From the NCBI GenBank assembly GCA_902490585.1, contig CABUEI010000007.1, positions 1-64,000 of the forward strand: DNA of 64,000 bases, in the 5' to 3' direction. Below the pieces are notes generated by a model that saw nothing but the letters and a program-made list of their open reading frames with translations, searched no databases and had not been told where the DNA came from. Source of the stretch: an uncultured Oscillospiraceae bacterium (lineage in GTDB: Bacteria > Bacillota > Clostridia > Oscillospirales > Ruminococcaceae). Positions 42,691-50,509 of this stretch are shown one piece after another. The position numbers and the translations under genes were made by a program. Each line of letters starts with the position of its first letter. Position 1 is the first letter of the stretch.

Positions 42691-42720
42691 AAAAACAGCC
42701 CGCTGATCGAGGCTGTTTTT
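42691..42720 (-). terminator. Terminator of the hydrolase pseudogene
   Basis: AAAAACAGCC / GGCTGTTTTT, perfect 10-bp stem, 10-nt loop, with T run on both strands. It lies about 60 bp after the stop of the minus-strand hydrolase gene. Confidence 0.8.
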
Positions 42721-42780
42721 CGGTATACTATATAATATATAAAAGCGAAAGTCAGAATAGCCTTCGGCAAAAAAATGTAA

Positions 42781-43713
42781 TTATTTACCTGACTTCCAAC
42801 CGATGATCTCCGCCGAGAGCTTCTTATCAAGGTCAAGACGCATAGCTTTGCATTCGGCACGGAATTTTTTAGCGGCTGAAAAGCACATATTTACAAGCAT
42901 ATCAGCGCCGACGGGCAGAGCCTTTTTGAGTACGCTTTCGGGGAATACAAAATGAGTACCGTGCTCATAAAGATAAACCGAGTATTCGCATGAATGAGGA
43001 CGGGATTTCAGACGCTCGTCCATTCTGCGTATATACTTTGCGGTATCCCAGAGGGAGTCATCTTCCGCACCGACAAGAACGAGCTTGCCGCCGATATTCT
43101 CTACGGGTATAAAATGCTCCTCTTTAAGCAGTCCTGCGGCTTCGGAATCATCGAACACATCCTTTGAATATGTGGAATCGCCGTGTTCCTTAGACGCTTT
43201 GGCTATCTTCTGCCAGTACTCAGGGTGCTTATAGACAAAGGGCATAAATGGTACGGGTTTGCCGCCTATTGACACGATAGATTCGTTTTCGATCGGCCAT
43301 TCCTTACAGCCGTCACGTTTGCCCTGCGCAAAGCCCTGCCATACAAAGTCGCTCGGAGTCAGGGCGACAGTGAGCGTGAGGTCATGATAATATGAGGCGG
43401 CGACAAGAGCGACCGTGGCTGTTGTGGACGCACCGACAATGCCGATTTTCTTGTTGCCGTGCGCTTTGAGCCATTCTATAGCCGAGCCGACACGCTCAAG
43501 AGGATAGTTGCGATGGCTGTAGTTCTTCTTTCAGGGCGACATTGACATTACGTTAATTCCGTAGGTGTGAAGCCATTTCACGCAAGTTTTGCCCATATAG
43601 TCTTCGGGGTCGTCACCGAGCATTGCTATCATTGCGGTGTCGGACGTGGTTTTACTTTCCCAGTATGCGCCGTAAAAGCCATCGGTTTCAGGTTCAAAAT
43701 GCAGACGTTTCAT
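42781..43713 (-). pseudogene. Alpha/beta hydrolase (BAAT/acyl-CoA thioester hydrolase-like) with in-frame TGA
   Basis: One frame of 311 codons encodes a hydrolase of the acyl-CoA thioesterase/BAAT C-terminal type, but codon 61 is TGA (43531-43533): MSMSP then stop then KKNYSHRNYPLER. The frame is the same on both sides, so this is a nonsense change, not a frameshift. All catalytic elements lie after it and look intact: Ser in GIVGASTTAT, Asp in VGAEDDSLWD, His in YEHGTHFV. The promoter, ribosome site (CGGAG) and terminator are also intact, so the loss is recent, or the stop is a sequencing error or is read through. Confidence 0.82.
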
Positions 43714-43753
43714 AGGTTGCTCCGTTTCGCTTTGGTTAGTTTTATCTAACTAA

Positions 43754-43782
43754 AGTATATCACTGAAATGGCAGTATGTCAA
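43754..43782 (-). promoter_or_regulatory. Promoter of the hydrolase pseudogene
   Basis: Minus strand perfect TTGACA (43777-43782), 17-bp spacer, TATACT (43754-43759). A small stem GTTAG/CTAAC (near 43736-43751) follows the -10. Confidence 0.7.
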
Positions 43783-43860
43783 GGGTGTGAGAAAAGGTTG
43801 GGGCAATTAAACAAGCGGGACAAGGGATAGAGTTGCTTTGAAGCGAAAAGAAAGCGGTCA

Positions 43861-43882
43861 TAAGGCGAGTGTGATGGTGTGG
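43861..43882 (+). repeat. Left imperfect direct repeat flanking the dynamin pair
   Basis: Begins TAAGGCGAGTGTGATGG and matches the segment at 47941-47962 in 18 of 22 positions, in the same orientation. The two copies bracket the dynamin-like gene pair. A related GGAGGCAAGTGTAGTG occurs near 55051, so the sequence may belong to a dispersed family. Confidence 0.45.
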
Positions 43883-43937
43883 GGCGAAGGCTGTGGTGAC
43901 TTTGCAAATACTTAAAATCTTTTGACGAAATTCATAC

Positions 43938-43966
43938 TTGATTTTTCATATAAAAAGTCATATAAT
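43938..43966 (+). promoter_or_regulatory. Promoter of the dynamin-like pair
   Basis: TTGATT (43938-43943), 17-bp spacer, perfect TATAAT (43961-43966), 55 bp before the first start codon. A TTGACG upstream (43922) is poorly spaced. Confidence 0.6.
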
Positions 43967-44021
43967 TAAATAAGGTTAATCAACAAATTGCGATTCATAA
44001 CGCAGAATTCGAGGGAATTTT

Positions 44022-46124
44022 ATGGATGAAATAAATCTGACGGATGTTCTGGCCGAATGTCAAATATGTGCTAAAAAAGGATATGATATAGCAAGGCAGC
44101 AACTGTCTAAAACCGAAAAAATCCTTGATAACGCCAAGGTTGAGATTCAAAACACATTGGACAAATTTAATAATTCGCCGTGCTATTTTTCTGATTCAAC
44201 TGACGATTTACAGAAACAATTGGTTGAAATTCAAAAGTCTTTTGATAAATTCGGAACTGAAATTAAAAATGATGTAAAGGCAAAAAAGAAAAATCTTGCC
44301 GACTTCTCTATTACGCTTTTTGGCAGAACTATGGCAGGCAAATCTACTTTGATGGAAATCCTGACACATGGTGACGGAAAATCAATAGGACAAGGCTCAC
44401 AAAGGACAACGAAAGATGTACGCACATATGAATGGAACAATCTTAAAATTACCGATGTGCCCGGAATCGGCGCTTTCGAGGGGCAGCAGGACGAAAGCAT
44501 TGCCTTTGAATCGGCAAAATCCGGAGATCTGATATTATTTCTGATGACAGATGATGCTCCACAGCCTAAAGAAGCGGAATGCTTTGGAAGAATAATCGCT
44601 CTCGGCAAGCCTGTAATCTGCATAATCAACGCAAGAGCAAAACTTGATGGCTCAAGCCACAAAATGAAAATCAGAGATATTAAAAACGCTCTTGACAGAG
44701 AACGACTGGACTTAATCAAAAAACAATTCCTTGACTACTCAAAAATATTGGGTCAGAAATGGGGATACGTTCCTTTTGTTTATACTCATCTTAATGCTGC
44801 ATATGAATCTCAACACATTGAAGACGAAGTAATGAGTAAAGAGCTATACCGTATCAGTCAGATGGACTATCTTAAGAAGAAGATCGTTGATCAAATCTGT
44901 ATGCACGGTAAGCTGTATCGTATTAAATCTTTTGTAGATTTGATTTCTGTGCCATTACTTAAATCAATCGGTGCACTTCTGGAACAGAGCGATTCAAACA
45001 GTATTCAAGGCCGAACAATCAAAAACAAAAAAGAAAAACTTGAAGAATGGAAAGATAAATTTTATCCCACTTCTATAAAGAAAATAGAGTCATTCACAAA
45101 AACAATAAAAAGCGATCTGAAGTCGGAGGTTGCCACTTTTGCGGAATATCACTTTGATGACGAAAACGCTGACAAAGCATGGGACAAAGTCCTCAAAGAA
45201 AAACGAATCGAAGACAGAGCCAAAGACGTCCTTGCCGACTTGGACGAGCAATGTATAAATAAAATACAAGAAATATCAAGAGAAATCAAGAGTGAATTAA
45301 AGTTTGCTTTCAGCAACACAAATGATTCGCATATTAAAATGCCTAAAATCAGAGATTTAAGAAAATTCACCGAATGGGCAACTACTATTCTGGGCGGCGG
45401 CTTAGGCGTAGGATCTGCTATCAGCCTTTTAGCAGGAGCGGCGACGATTGCAGGGCCTCTTGGCTGGGCAGCACTTGCAGTAACCGGTATAGGCCTGTTT
45501 TTATCCTGGCTTTTTGGCAGCAGAACAAGCAAAGAAATGAAGGCCAGAAGAGAGCTGGAAGAAAAGCTATCCGAAAACATTGACAAGATTTGTGAAAATT
45601 TAAATAAAGCAATGACAAAAAGTCTTAAAGATCTTGTAAACAAACGCCTGATTTCAATGTGCCACGAATTACAGAAAATGGTAACTGTACTTTTCGGTTT
45701 ATCTAATACGCAAAAAGTATTAGCATGGCAATTAAACAAAGGCCTGCTCGCAACAAATAAAGCTTTGATCAATGAATCAATTATTCTGATAGGTGCAAAC
45801 GGCATGCAATATCATGTAGATTCTGTCGCCAGAATACCGGGCATAAGCATATTAATCTGTCTGAATCCCAACACCAGATTTCCTGATGATGTAACTCAAG
45901 CATTAACCTCTTCAATAGGAGAAAAAATCCATTTTGTTATTTATAACGAGAACAAAAGAACTCTCATCGCTAAAATACTCAAGGATCTTGTTCCGTATGA
46001 AAACATATCAATCGAAAACAAAATCGGAGTTGCGCATATTTCAGTTGAAAGCATAACTCCGGAACTTACAAACAGAGTAAAATTGGCTCAGCAATTATCC
46101 GAACTGCTGATTACCAAAAACTAA
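44022..46124 (+). CDS. Dynamin-like GTPase, LeoBC-type candidate (first of pair)
   Basis: A 700-aa large GTPase. After about 95 helical residues comes the G domain: P-loop GRTMAGKST (101-109), a G2 threonine in QRTTKDVRTYEW, G3 DVPGIG (145-150), and a degenerate G4 (IINARAKLD, about 202-209). A long helical region follows, then a hydrophobic stretch at about 450-495 (GGGLGVGSAISLLAGAATIA and on) that looks like the membrane-inserting paddle of bacterial dynamins. The last 110 residues form a separate alpha/beta-looking domain (SIILIGANGMQYHVDS) I cannot place. GAGGG precedes the ATG. The partner gene starts 17 bp downstream. Base composition is visibly more A+T-rich than the flanks, suggesting transfer. 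Confidence 0.82.
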   Translation: MDEINLTDVLAECQICAKKGYDIARQQLSKTEKILDNAKVEIQNTLDKFNNSPCYFSDSTDDLQKQLVEIQKSFDKFGTEIKNDVKAKKKNLADFSITLFGRTMAGKSTLMEILTHGDGKSIGQGSQRTTKDVRTYEWNNLKITDVPGIGAFEGQQDESIAFESAKSGDLILFLMTDDAPQPKEAECFGRIIALGKPVICIINARAKLDGSSHKMKIRDIKNALDRERLDLIKKQFLDYSKILGQKWGYVPFVYTHLNAAYESQHIEDEVMSKELYRISQMDYLKKKIVDQICMHGKLYRIKSFVDLISVPLLKSIGALLEQSDSNSIQGRTIKNKKEKLEEWKDKFYPTSIKKIESFTKTIKSDLKSEVATFAEYHFDDENADKAWDKVLKEKRIEDRAKDVLADLDEQCINKIQEISREIKSELKFAFSNTNDSHIKMPKIRDLRKFTEWATTILGGGLGVGSAISLLAGAATIAGPLGWAALAVTGIGLFLSWLFGSRTSKEMKARRELEEKLSENIDKICENLNKAMTKSLKDLVNKRLISMCHELQKMVTVLFGLSNTQKVLAWQLNKGLLATNKALINESIILIGANGMQYHVDSVARIPGISILICLNPNTRFPDDVTQALTSSIGEKIHFVIYNENKRTLIAKILKDLVPYENISIENKIGVAHISVESITPELTNRVKLAQQLSELLITKN

Positions 46125-46141
46125 TTCAAAGGAGAAGTGCA

Positions 46142-47827
46142 ATGTTACAAATTGAAGAAGCATCCGAAAAGATTAAAGCACTTGAAGATAAAGTGATAAC
46201 CACTTTAAATGAAGCCGGTCTGAATTCAGAAATTAAATATGACGAAAACGATAAAATCAATATTGTTTTCGCCGGACAATACAGTGCCGGTAAATCAAGC
46301 ATTCTAAAAATGCTGACCGGCATGGATGACATAGGAATAGGCGCAGGAATAACCACTCAGCAGACGCATACATATGAATGGAATGGACTTTTTGTAACGG
46401 ATACACCCGGAATTCATACCGAACTTCGTCCTGACCACGATGAAATTGCTTATGAAGAAATTTCCGCAGCTGATATGTTAGTATACGTAATAACATATAA
46501 TCTGTTTGACAGTTTTAACGGAGAGCATTTCAGAAAGCTTGCAATAGAAAAAGACAAAGCCGGAGAAATGATACTCGTTATAAACAAAATGAACGATACC
46601 GCCAAAGGAAATTGTCCCGAACAGCAAGATATTATTATGGGCAGCACAGGACTTAAAGATGTTATCGCTCCATATAGCCCCGAAGATCTCAACTTGTGCT
46701 TTCTGGATGCGAAGTCTTATCTTGAAAGCATTGATGAGAGCGATAAGGAAATCGCTGATGAATTGTACGATCGTAGCGGATATGAAAAATTTGTTGAAAC
46801 ACTTAATCGCTTTGTAAAGGAAAAGGGACTCACCTCCAAACTGACAACAAAGCCGTTTATCCTTTCCGATCTGCTAGAAAAACATATCAAAGATCTTGAA
46901 CCTAAATCTTCAGATGATACCGTAGACGCTCTTAAAGAGCATCTGATGCAGCAACGTGGTATAGTTGTGGAAAAACGAAATTCTCTAAAAGATGAACTTA
47001 AAGGCATTTTTGCTACAAAAGCTTCTTATATCAAAGATCTGGGAACAGAAGCGGCAAACATTGTTGTCGAAGGCTGTACTGAAACCGAGATTAAAGATTC
47101 GTTGAATGATTACGAAAAACAGATCAAACAAATATCGCAGGAATGTGAAGAAGAAGTATCAGACACACTTAAAACCGGCTTTGGAGAAATCGATAATGAT
47201 TTTACAACTCTTGAAAACTCAGAATTCTCACAAAACATCAAAAAGAATATCAGTGCAAAGTTTAACGATCTCCCGGAAAATGTAAAACAAGTAATCAATA
47301 ATATAAGCGGATTTGCCAAAAGTGTCGGTGCACAAATTGCCAACAACTCATATAAAGCAGGTGTAACCGGAGGCTTGAAGCTCTCAAATTTCAGTGGCGG
47401 AAATATTCATCAGATTGTCCTTAAGGTAGGTAATAAAATTGGTTTGAAATTCAAACCATGGCAAGCTATTAAATTATCTCGCGGAATCTCTGTTGCGGGA
47501 CAGGTTGTCGGAATAGCAGGCGCCGCTTTAGGCGTTATTATGCAAATCAAAGCTGATTCTGATGACGAAAAAGCTCGCGAATCACTGAAAGAGTGTCGGA
47601 TGAATATAAGAAGCATGTTTAACGACAGTGCTAATTCTCTGATTGATAACGGTACGAAAATCATCGAAGAATATGTAACTTCTCCTCTTGATAAACAAAT
47701 CAAAGAAATAGATAATCAAATTCGGCTTATTCGTGAAACTGAAGAAAATCGGAGTGAATTATGCAAAAAGCTGGAATTGCTCAAATGTGACTGTCAGAAT
47801 CTGATTCATGATATTCACGCACTATAA
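46142..47827 (+). CDS. Dynamin-like GTPase, LeoA/HP0731-like (second of pair)
   Basis: A 561-aa dynamin-like protein. G domain motifs: GQYSAGKSS (45-53), TTQQTHTYEWNG switch I, DTPGIHT (87-93), and INKMND (147-152) as G4. The P-loop and the IGAGITTQ stretch are typical of the LeoA/HP0731 dynamins. Helical bundle follows, with hydrophobic segments near 375-410 and 447-470 (GQVVGIAGAALGVIMQI) and a C-terminal coiled coil. AAAGGAGAAG precedes the ATG. It forms one transcript with the gene before it and ends at a strong terminator. Paired dynamins of this kind form the Eleos antiphage system. Confidence 0.85.
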   Translation: MLQIEEASEKIKALEDKVITTLNEAGLNSEIKYDENDKINIVFAGQYSAGKSSILKMLTGMDDIGIGAGITTQQTHTYEWNGLFVTDTPGIHTELRPDHDEIAYEEISAADMLVYVITYNLFDSFNGEHFRKLAIEKDKAGEMILVINKMNDTAKGNCPEQQDIIMGSTGLKDVIAPYSPEDLNLCFLDAKSYLESIDESDKEIADELYDRSGYEKFVETLNRFVKEKGLTSKLTTKPFILSDLLEKHIKDLEPKSSDDTVDALKEHLMQQRGIVVEKRNSLKDELKGIFATKASYIKDLGTEAANIVVEGCTETEIKDSLNDYEKQIKQISQECEEEVSDTLKTGFGEIDNDFTTLENSEFSQNIKKNISAKFNDLPENVKQVINNISGFAKSVGAQIANNSYKAGVTGGLKLSNFSGGNIHQIVLKVGNKIGLKFKPWQAIKLSRGISVAGQVVGIAGAALGVIMQIKADSDDEKARESLKECRMNIRSMFNDSANSLIDNGTKIIEEYVTSPLDKQIKEIDNQIRLIRETEENRSELCKKLELLKCDCQNLIHDIHAL

Positions 47828-47842
47828 ATTTCAAAAAAGAAT

Positions 47843-47882
47843 AAATGCCCTCTTTACCTGACAACAGGCAAAGAGGGCATTT
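47843..47882 (+). terminator. Terminator of the dynamin-like operon
   Basis: An 18-bp stem with one mismatch (AAATGCCCTCTTT... / ...AAAGAGGGCATTT), 4-nt loop, ending in TTTTT, 15 bp after the second stop codon. Confidence 0.88.
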
Positions 47883-47940
47883 TTATACAATTACGATTTA
47901 ACCGTTAAGATGGTGAAAAATCATCGCCTTTGACGAGAAG

Positions 47941-47962
47941 TGAGGCAAGTGTGATAGTGCGG
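47941..47962 (+). repeat. Right imperfect direct repeat flanking the dynamin pair
   Basis: Begins TGAGGCAAGTGTGATAG; 18 of 22 positions match the copy at 43861-43882. Confidence 0.45.
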
Positions 47963-48006
47963 TTTTGGGAGGGTTGGTGGGGCGATGGGGTGTGTGATAA
48001 CAATAT

Positions 48007-48473
48007 AAAAAGCGGTCACAGATTGTTGCTGTGACCGCTTATCTGCTTTATTGGTTTGTGTAACTCCGCCGTTCAACTAACTTTAGCCGAACGGCAACAA
48101 TTCCAAAGGCGGAATTTGAGGTGGCTCACAGCCGTAGGTGAAATTTGAAGCGGCACATTGCCACACCGCTGGTAACGGTGGTTGAGCCAAGATTAATCCG
48201 TCGGAACGGCGAATTTGAAGCGGCTCACAGCCGTAGGTGAAATTTGAAACGGCACTTTGCCACACCGCCGGTAACGGGGGTTGAGCCAAGATTAATCCAT
48301 CGGAACGGCGAATTTGAAACGGCTCACAGCCGTAGGCGGAATCTGAAGCGGCTCACAGCCACCCACATTATATTGATTATTGCTTTGTTTAATCCCGCCG
48401 TTCTGCTAATCTTAGCTGACCGCCGACAATTCCCAAAGGCGGAATTTGAAGCGGCTCACAGCCGCCCGCCCGC
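48007..48473 (-). repeat. Mosaic repeat block (99-bp units plus a terminator module)
   Basis: Starts with hairpin AGCGGTCACA / TGTGACCGCT (48011-48040), then a module CTCCGCCGTTCAACTAA ... TTCCAAAGGCGGAA shared with 40.5-40.7 kb. Units of about 99 bp start near 48109, 48208 and 48307, each with GGCTCACAGCCG, GGCACATTGCC-type, CACCGCYGGTAACGG and GAGCCAAGATTAATCC. A second copy of the CCGCCGTT module closes the block (48370-48473) at the ACP stop codon. The many short inverted repeats would fold strongly. Frames in it are repeat artefacts. Confidence 0.82.
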
Positions 48474-48713
48474 TCAGGCTCTGGATTTTATTATGTCAAC
48501 CATTTCGCCGACATTCTTCATTGATGAAACTTCACCCATCTTGAAACGGATACCGAATTCATCTTCAACTGCGGATACAAGATTGATATGTTCAAGGCTG
48601 TCCCAGTCCTCTATGTCGTCTGCGGTTGTATCTGCGTTTACGGTGATATCATCATCGTCAAATACGTTTCTGAAAACCTCGTTTAATCTTTCGTAAATTT
48701 CCTGCTCGCTCAT
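48474..48713 (-). CDS. Acyl carrier protein-like protein
   Basis: A 79-aa acidic carrier protein. The phosphopantetheine site is Ser 39 in DWDSLEHINLV, with the usual helix-turn context. This WDSL form is typical of dedicated carriers that load polymer- or antibiotic-modifying enzymes rather than fatty-acid AcpP (which has DSLD). It lies 1 nt after the FkbH-like gene, so the two should work together, with the FkbH-like protein loading or editing the carrier. Confidence 0.88.
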   Translation of the reverse strand: MSEQEIYERLNEVFRNVFDDDDITVNADTTADDIEDWDSLEHINLVSAVEDEFGIRFKMGEVSSMKNVGEMVDIIKSRA

Positions 48714-48714
48714 G

Positions 48715-50499
48715 TTATTTGTTCCTTTCTACAGTAATATACTTGTTTTTAGGCTCATAGCCCGAAAGCTCAAGCTCCCATACGGTGTTGCCGTCTGCGT
48801 CCTCGCTGATTTTTGTGAATCCGAAGTCGCCGTACAGCTCCTTAACCATTTTATTCTTTGCGGTAGGGTAATAATAACCCTTTACCGTTTTAAGTCCACG
48901 TTCCTTTGCTCTTTCACAAAGGCTGTCAAGCATTGCATATTCCATGTCACGCTTGAGTACACGGCAACTCATCAGCCATAAATCTATATCCAGTGTATCG
49001 CCGTTTACTTTGCCGATAACTACCGACACTATGCCGTTGTCACCGAATTTGTCGGCAAGCCTGCCGTATAGTCTGATATAGCTGTCATCAGCGAACACCT
49101 GTTCCATCTCGGCGGTTGTAAAGCGCTTTGTGGTAAGGTTGAACTGGTTGCTCTTGTTTGTCAGCTGGGTTATACGGGGGAGATAGATAGGCAGGAAATC
49201 ATCAATTACGCCGACCATTTCAAGACTTTCAAGATACTCGCCGTAATCGGTGAACTGTGCCTGCTGTGCGGCTCTTACCGCATTCTCCTTGTACATCTCG
49301 TTGCGCTTTAAATCATCGCTTGAAAAAGCGGTTATCTCAAAGAAGCGTGAGCGGTCGACCACTCTTATATAATCCTCAGGACGCTCCATTTCGGGAACGG
49401 CTACTGTAGGCAACTGTGCGGAAACTATCGCACGCTCGGCAGGGTTATCGTCAAGGAACACAAGAGCGTCCTGTCCGATGTTAAGACCTGTCGCAATAGC
49501 CTCTATATTTCTATCCTTGTTATCCCAGTTTGCCTTTATCATTATGAAATCATCGGGCTTTAAGCTTCCCTCGGGGTGATTCAGTCCTGCAAGAGCGTTT
49601 TCCTCATCGTTCTTTGAGCAGACAGTGAGCATTACACCTGTGTCCTTTACAAGTCCGAGGTACTTCTGGAACTCGGAATAAACCTGTCCCATGTGGGTTT
49701 CCTGTCCGATTTCTATGCCGTCAACACCGTCGTCGCCGACAACTCCGCCCCAAAGTGTATTGTCAAGGTCGAGCACAAGCGCTTTCTTGTTCTTTCCGAA
49801 TACGGATTTTACAATTGCCGCTAAGTTGAATGCAAAGTCGGGGATCGCAGGAACGCACATTGCGTACTTGTACAGGTGCCAGTAGGACGGCTCGCTCCAC
49901 TTGTCAAGTCCGTAACAAGCGCTGACGTAATTTATATCATTGATATAAAAGCTCTCATGCGATGCGGCGTAATCCGCAAACGCCATATTGAGCCTGTTTA
50001 TGAAGTTCACTCTGCCACGGCAGTCGAACGCATCACGGTTGCCCATAAGTCTGAAATACGGCTGTTCAAAATTGTTCTGGATAACAGGGCAGTGGTAGCG
50101 CTCGGCTATCTTTTCCCACATCGTTTCAAAATATTTCATCTGCTCGGCAAAAAGAGCGTCTGTCTGCTCCTTGCTGTCGGTTATCGCAGGGTATTTCAGT
50201 ATGTTGCGGTTAGATGTGTGAATAAAGATCAGATCGGGAGAAAAGCTGTCAAGCTCTTCGTTTCCGAATACTGCGTCCTGCCAGTAACGGTTGTATTCCG
50301 ACTCGTAAAAGGTCGGCTCGATGCCGTAGTTCAGCAGGAATAATTCAAGCATATTTATTATATCGTTCGTGGTTGAGCCGCCGAGAACGGCGATTTTTTT
50401 CTTTATGCGCACACTGCCGTCTGACAGGAGCTGTCTTTTTATAGAGCGTTTCTTTTTCAGCAGATAACCGCTGTCGAAGGGGTATTCAAGTTCTTTCAT
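48715..50499 (-). CDS. FkbH-like HAD-IIIC family protein
   Basis: A 594-aa three-part protein: an N-terminal SGNH-like region (KKIAVLGGSTTNDIINML, then FSPDLIFIHTSNRN), a HAD-superfamily IIIC domain at about 240-375 with DLDNTLWGG, TVCSKNDE and FLDDNPAER, and a C-terminal GNAT-like domain (YIRLYGRLADKFGDNGIVSV). FkbH proteins attach glyceryl or related three-carbon units to an ACP in polyketide pathways. In gut clostridia such genes sit beside DHHW proteins and MBOAT acyltransferases for surface-polymer acylation. The ACP gene follows directly. Confidence 0.88.
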   Translation of the reverse strand: MKELEYPFDSGYLLKKKRSIKRQLLSDGSVRIKKKIAVLGGSTTNDIINMLELFLLNYGIEPTFYESEYNRYWQDAVFGNEELDSFSPDLIFIHTSNRNILKYPAITDSKEQTDALFAEQMKYFETMWEKIAERYHCPVIQNNFEQPYFRLMGNRDAFDCRGRVNFINRLNMAFADYAASHESFYINDINYVSACYGLDKWSEPSYWHLYKYAMCVPAIPDFAFNLAAIVKSVFGKNKKALVLDLDNTLWGGVVGDDGVDGIEIGQETHMGQVYSEFQKYLGLVKDTGVMLTVCSKNDEENALAGLNHPEGSLKPDDFIMIKANWDNKDRNIEAIATGLNIGQDALVFLDDNPAERAIVSAQLPTVAVPEMERPEDYIRVVDRSRFFEITAFSSDDLKRNEMYKENAVRAAQQAQFTDYGEYLESLEMVGVIDDFLPIYLPRITQLTNKSNQFNLTTKRFTTAEMEQVFADDSYIRLYGRLADKFGDNGIVSVVIGKVNGDTLDIDLWLMSCRVLKRDMEYAMLDSLCERAKERGLKTVKGYYYPTAKNKMVKELYGDFGFTKISEDADGNTVWELELSGYEPKNKYITVERNK

Positions 50500-50509
50500 G
50501 TAATCTTCC

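Noticed and set aside
42781..43713. Frameshift in the hydrolase gene
   Set aside because: Both halves are in the same frame; the interruption is a single TGA codon.
42781..43713. Selenocysteine insertion at the TGA codon
   Set aside because: Position 61 is far from the catalytic residues, and no clear bacterial SECIS hairpin was seen directly after the TGA. Sense mutation or sequencing error is simpler.
45149..45805. Long minus-strand frame opposite the first dynamin-like gene
   Set aside because: It is the antisense shadow of a well-supported GTPase gene, with no start signal.
48083..48289. Minus-strand frame encoding a repetitive peptide (AQPPLPAVWQ...)
   Set aside because: It is a direct translation of the 99-bp DNA repeat, with no ribosome site, promoter or family.
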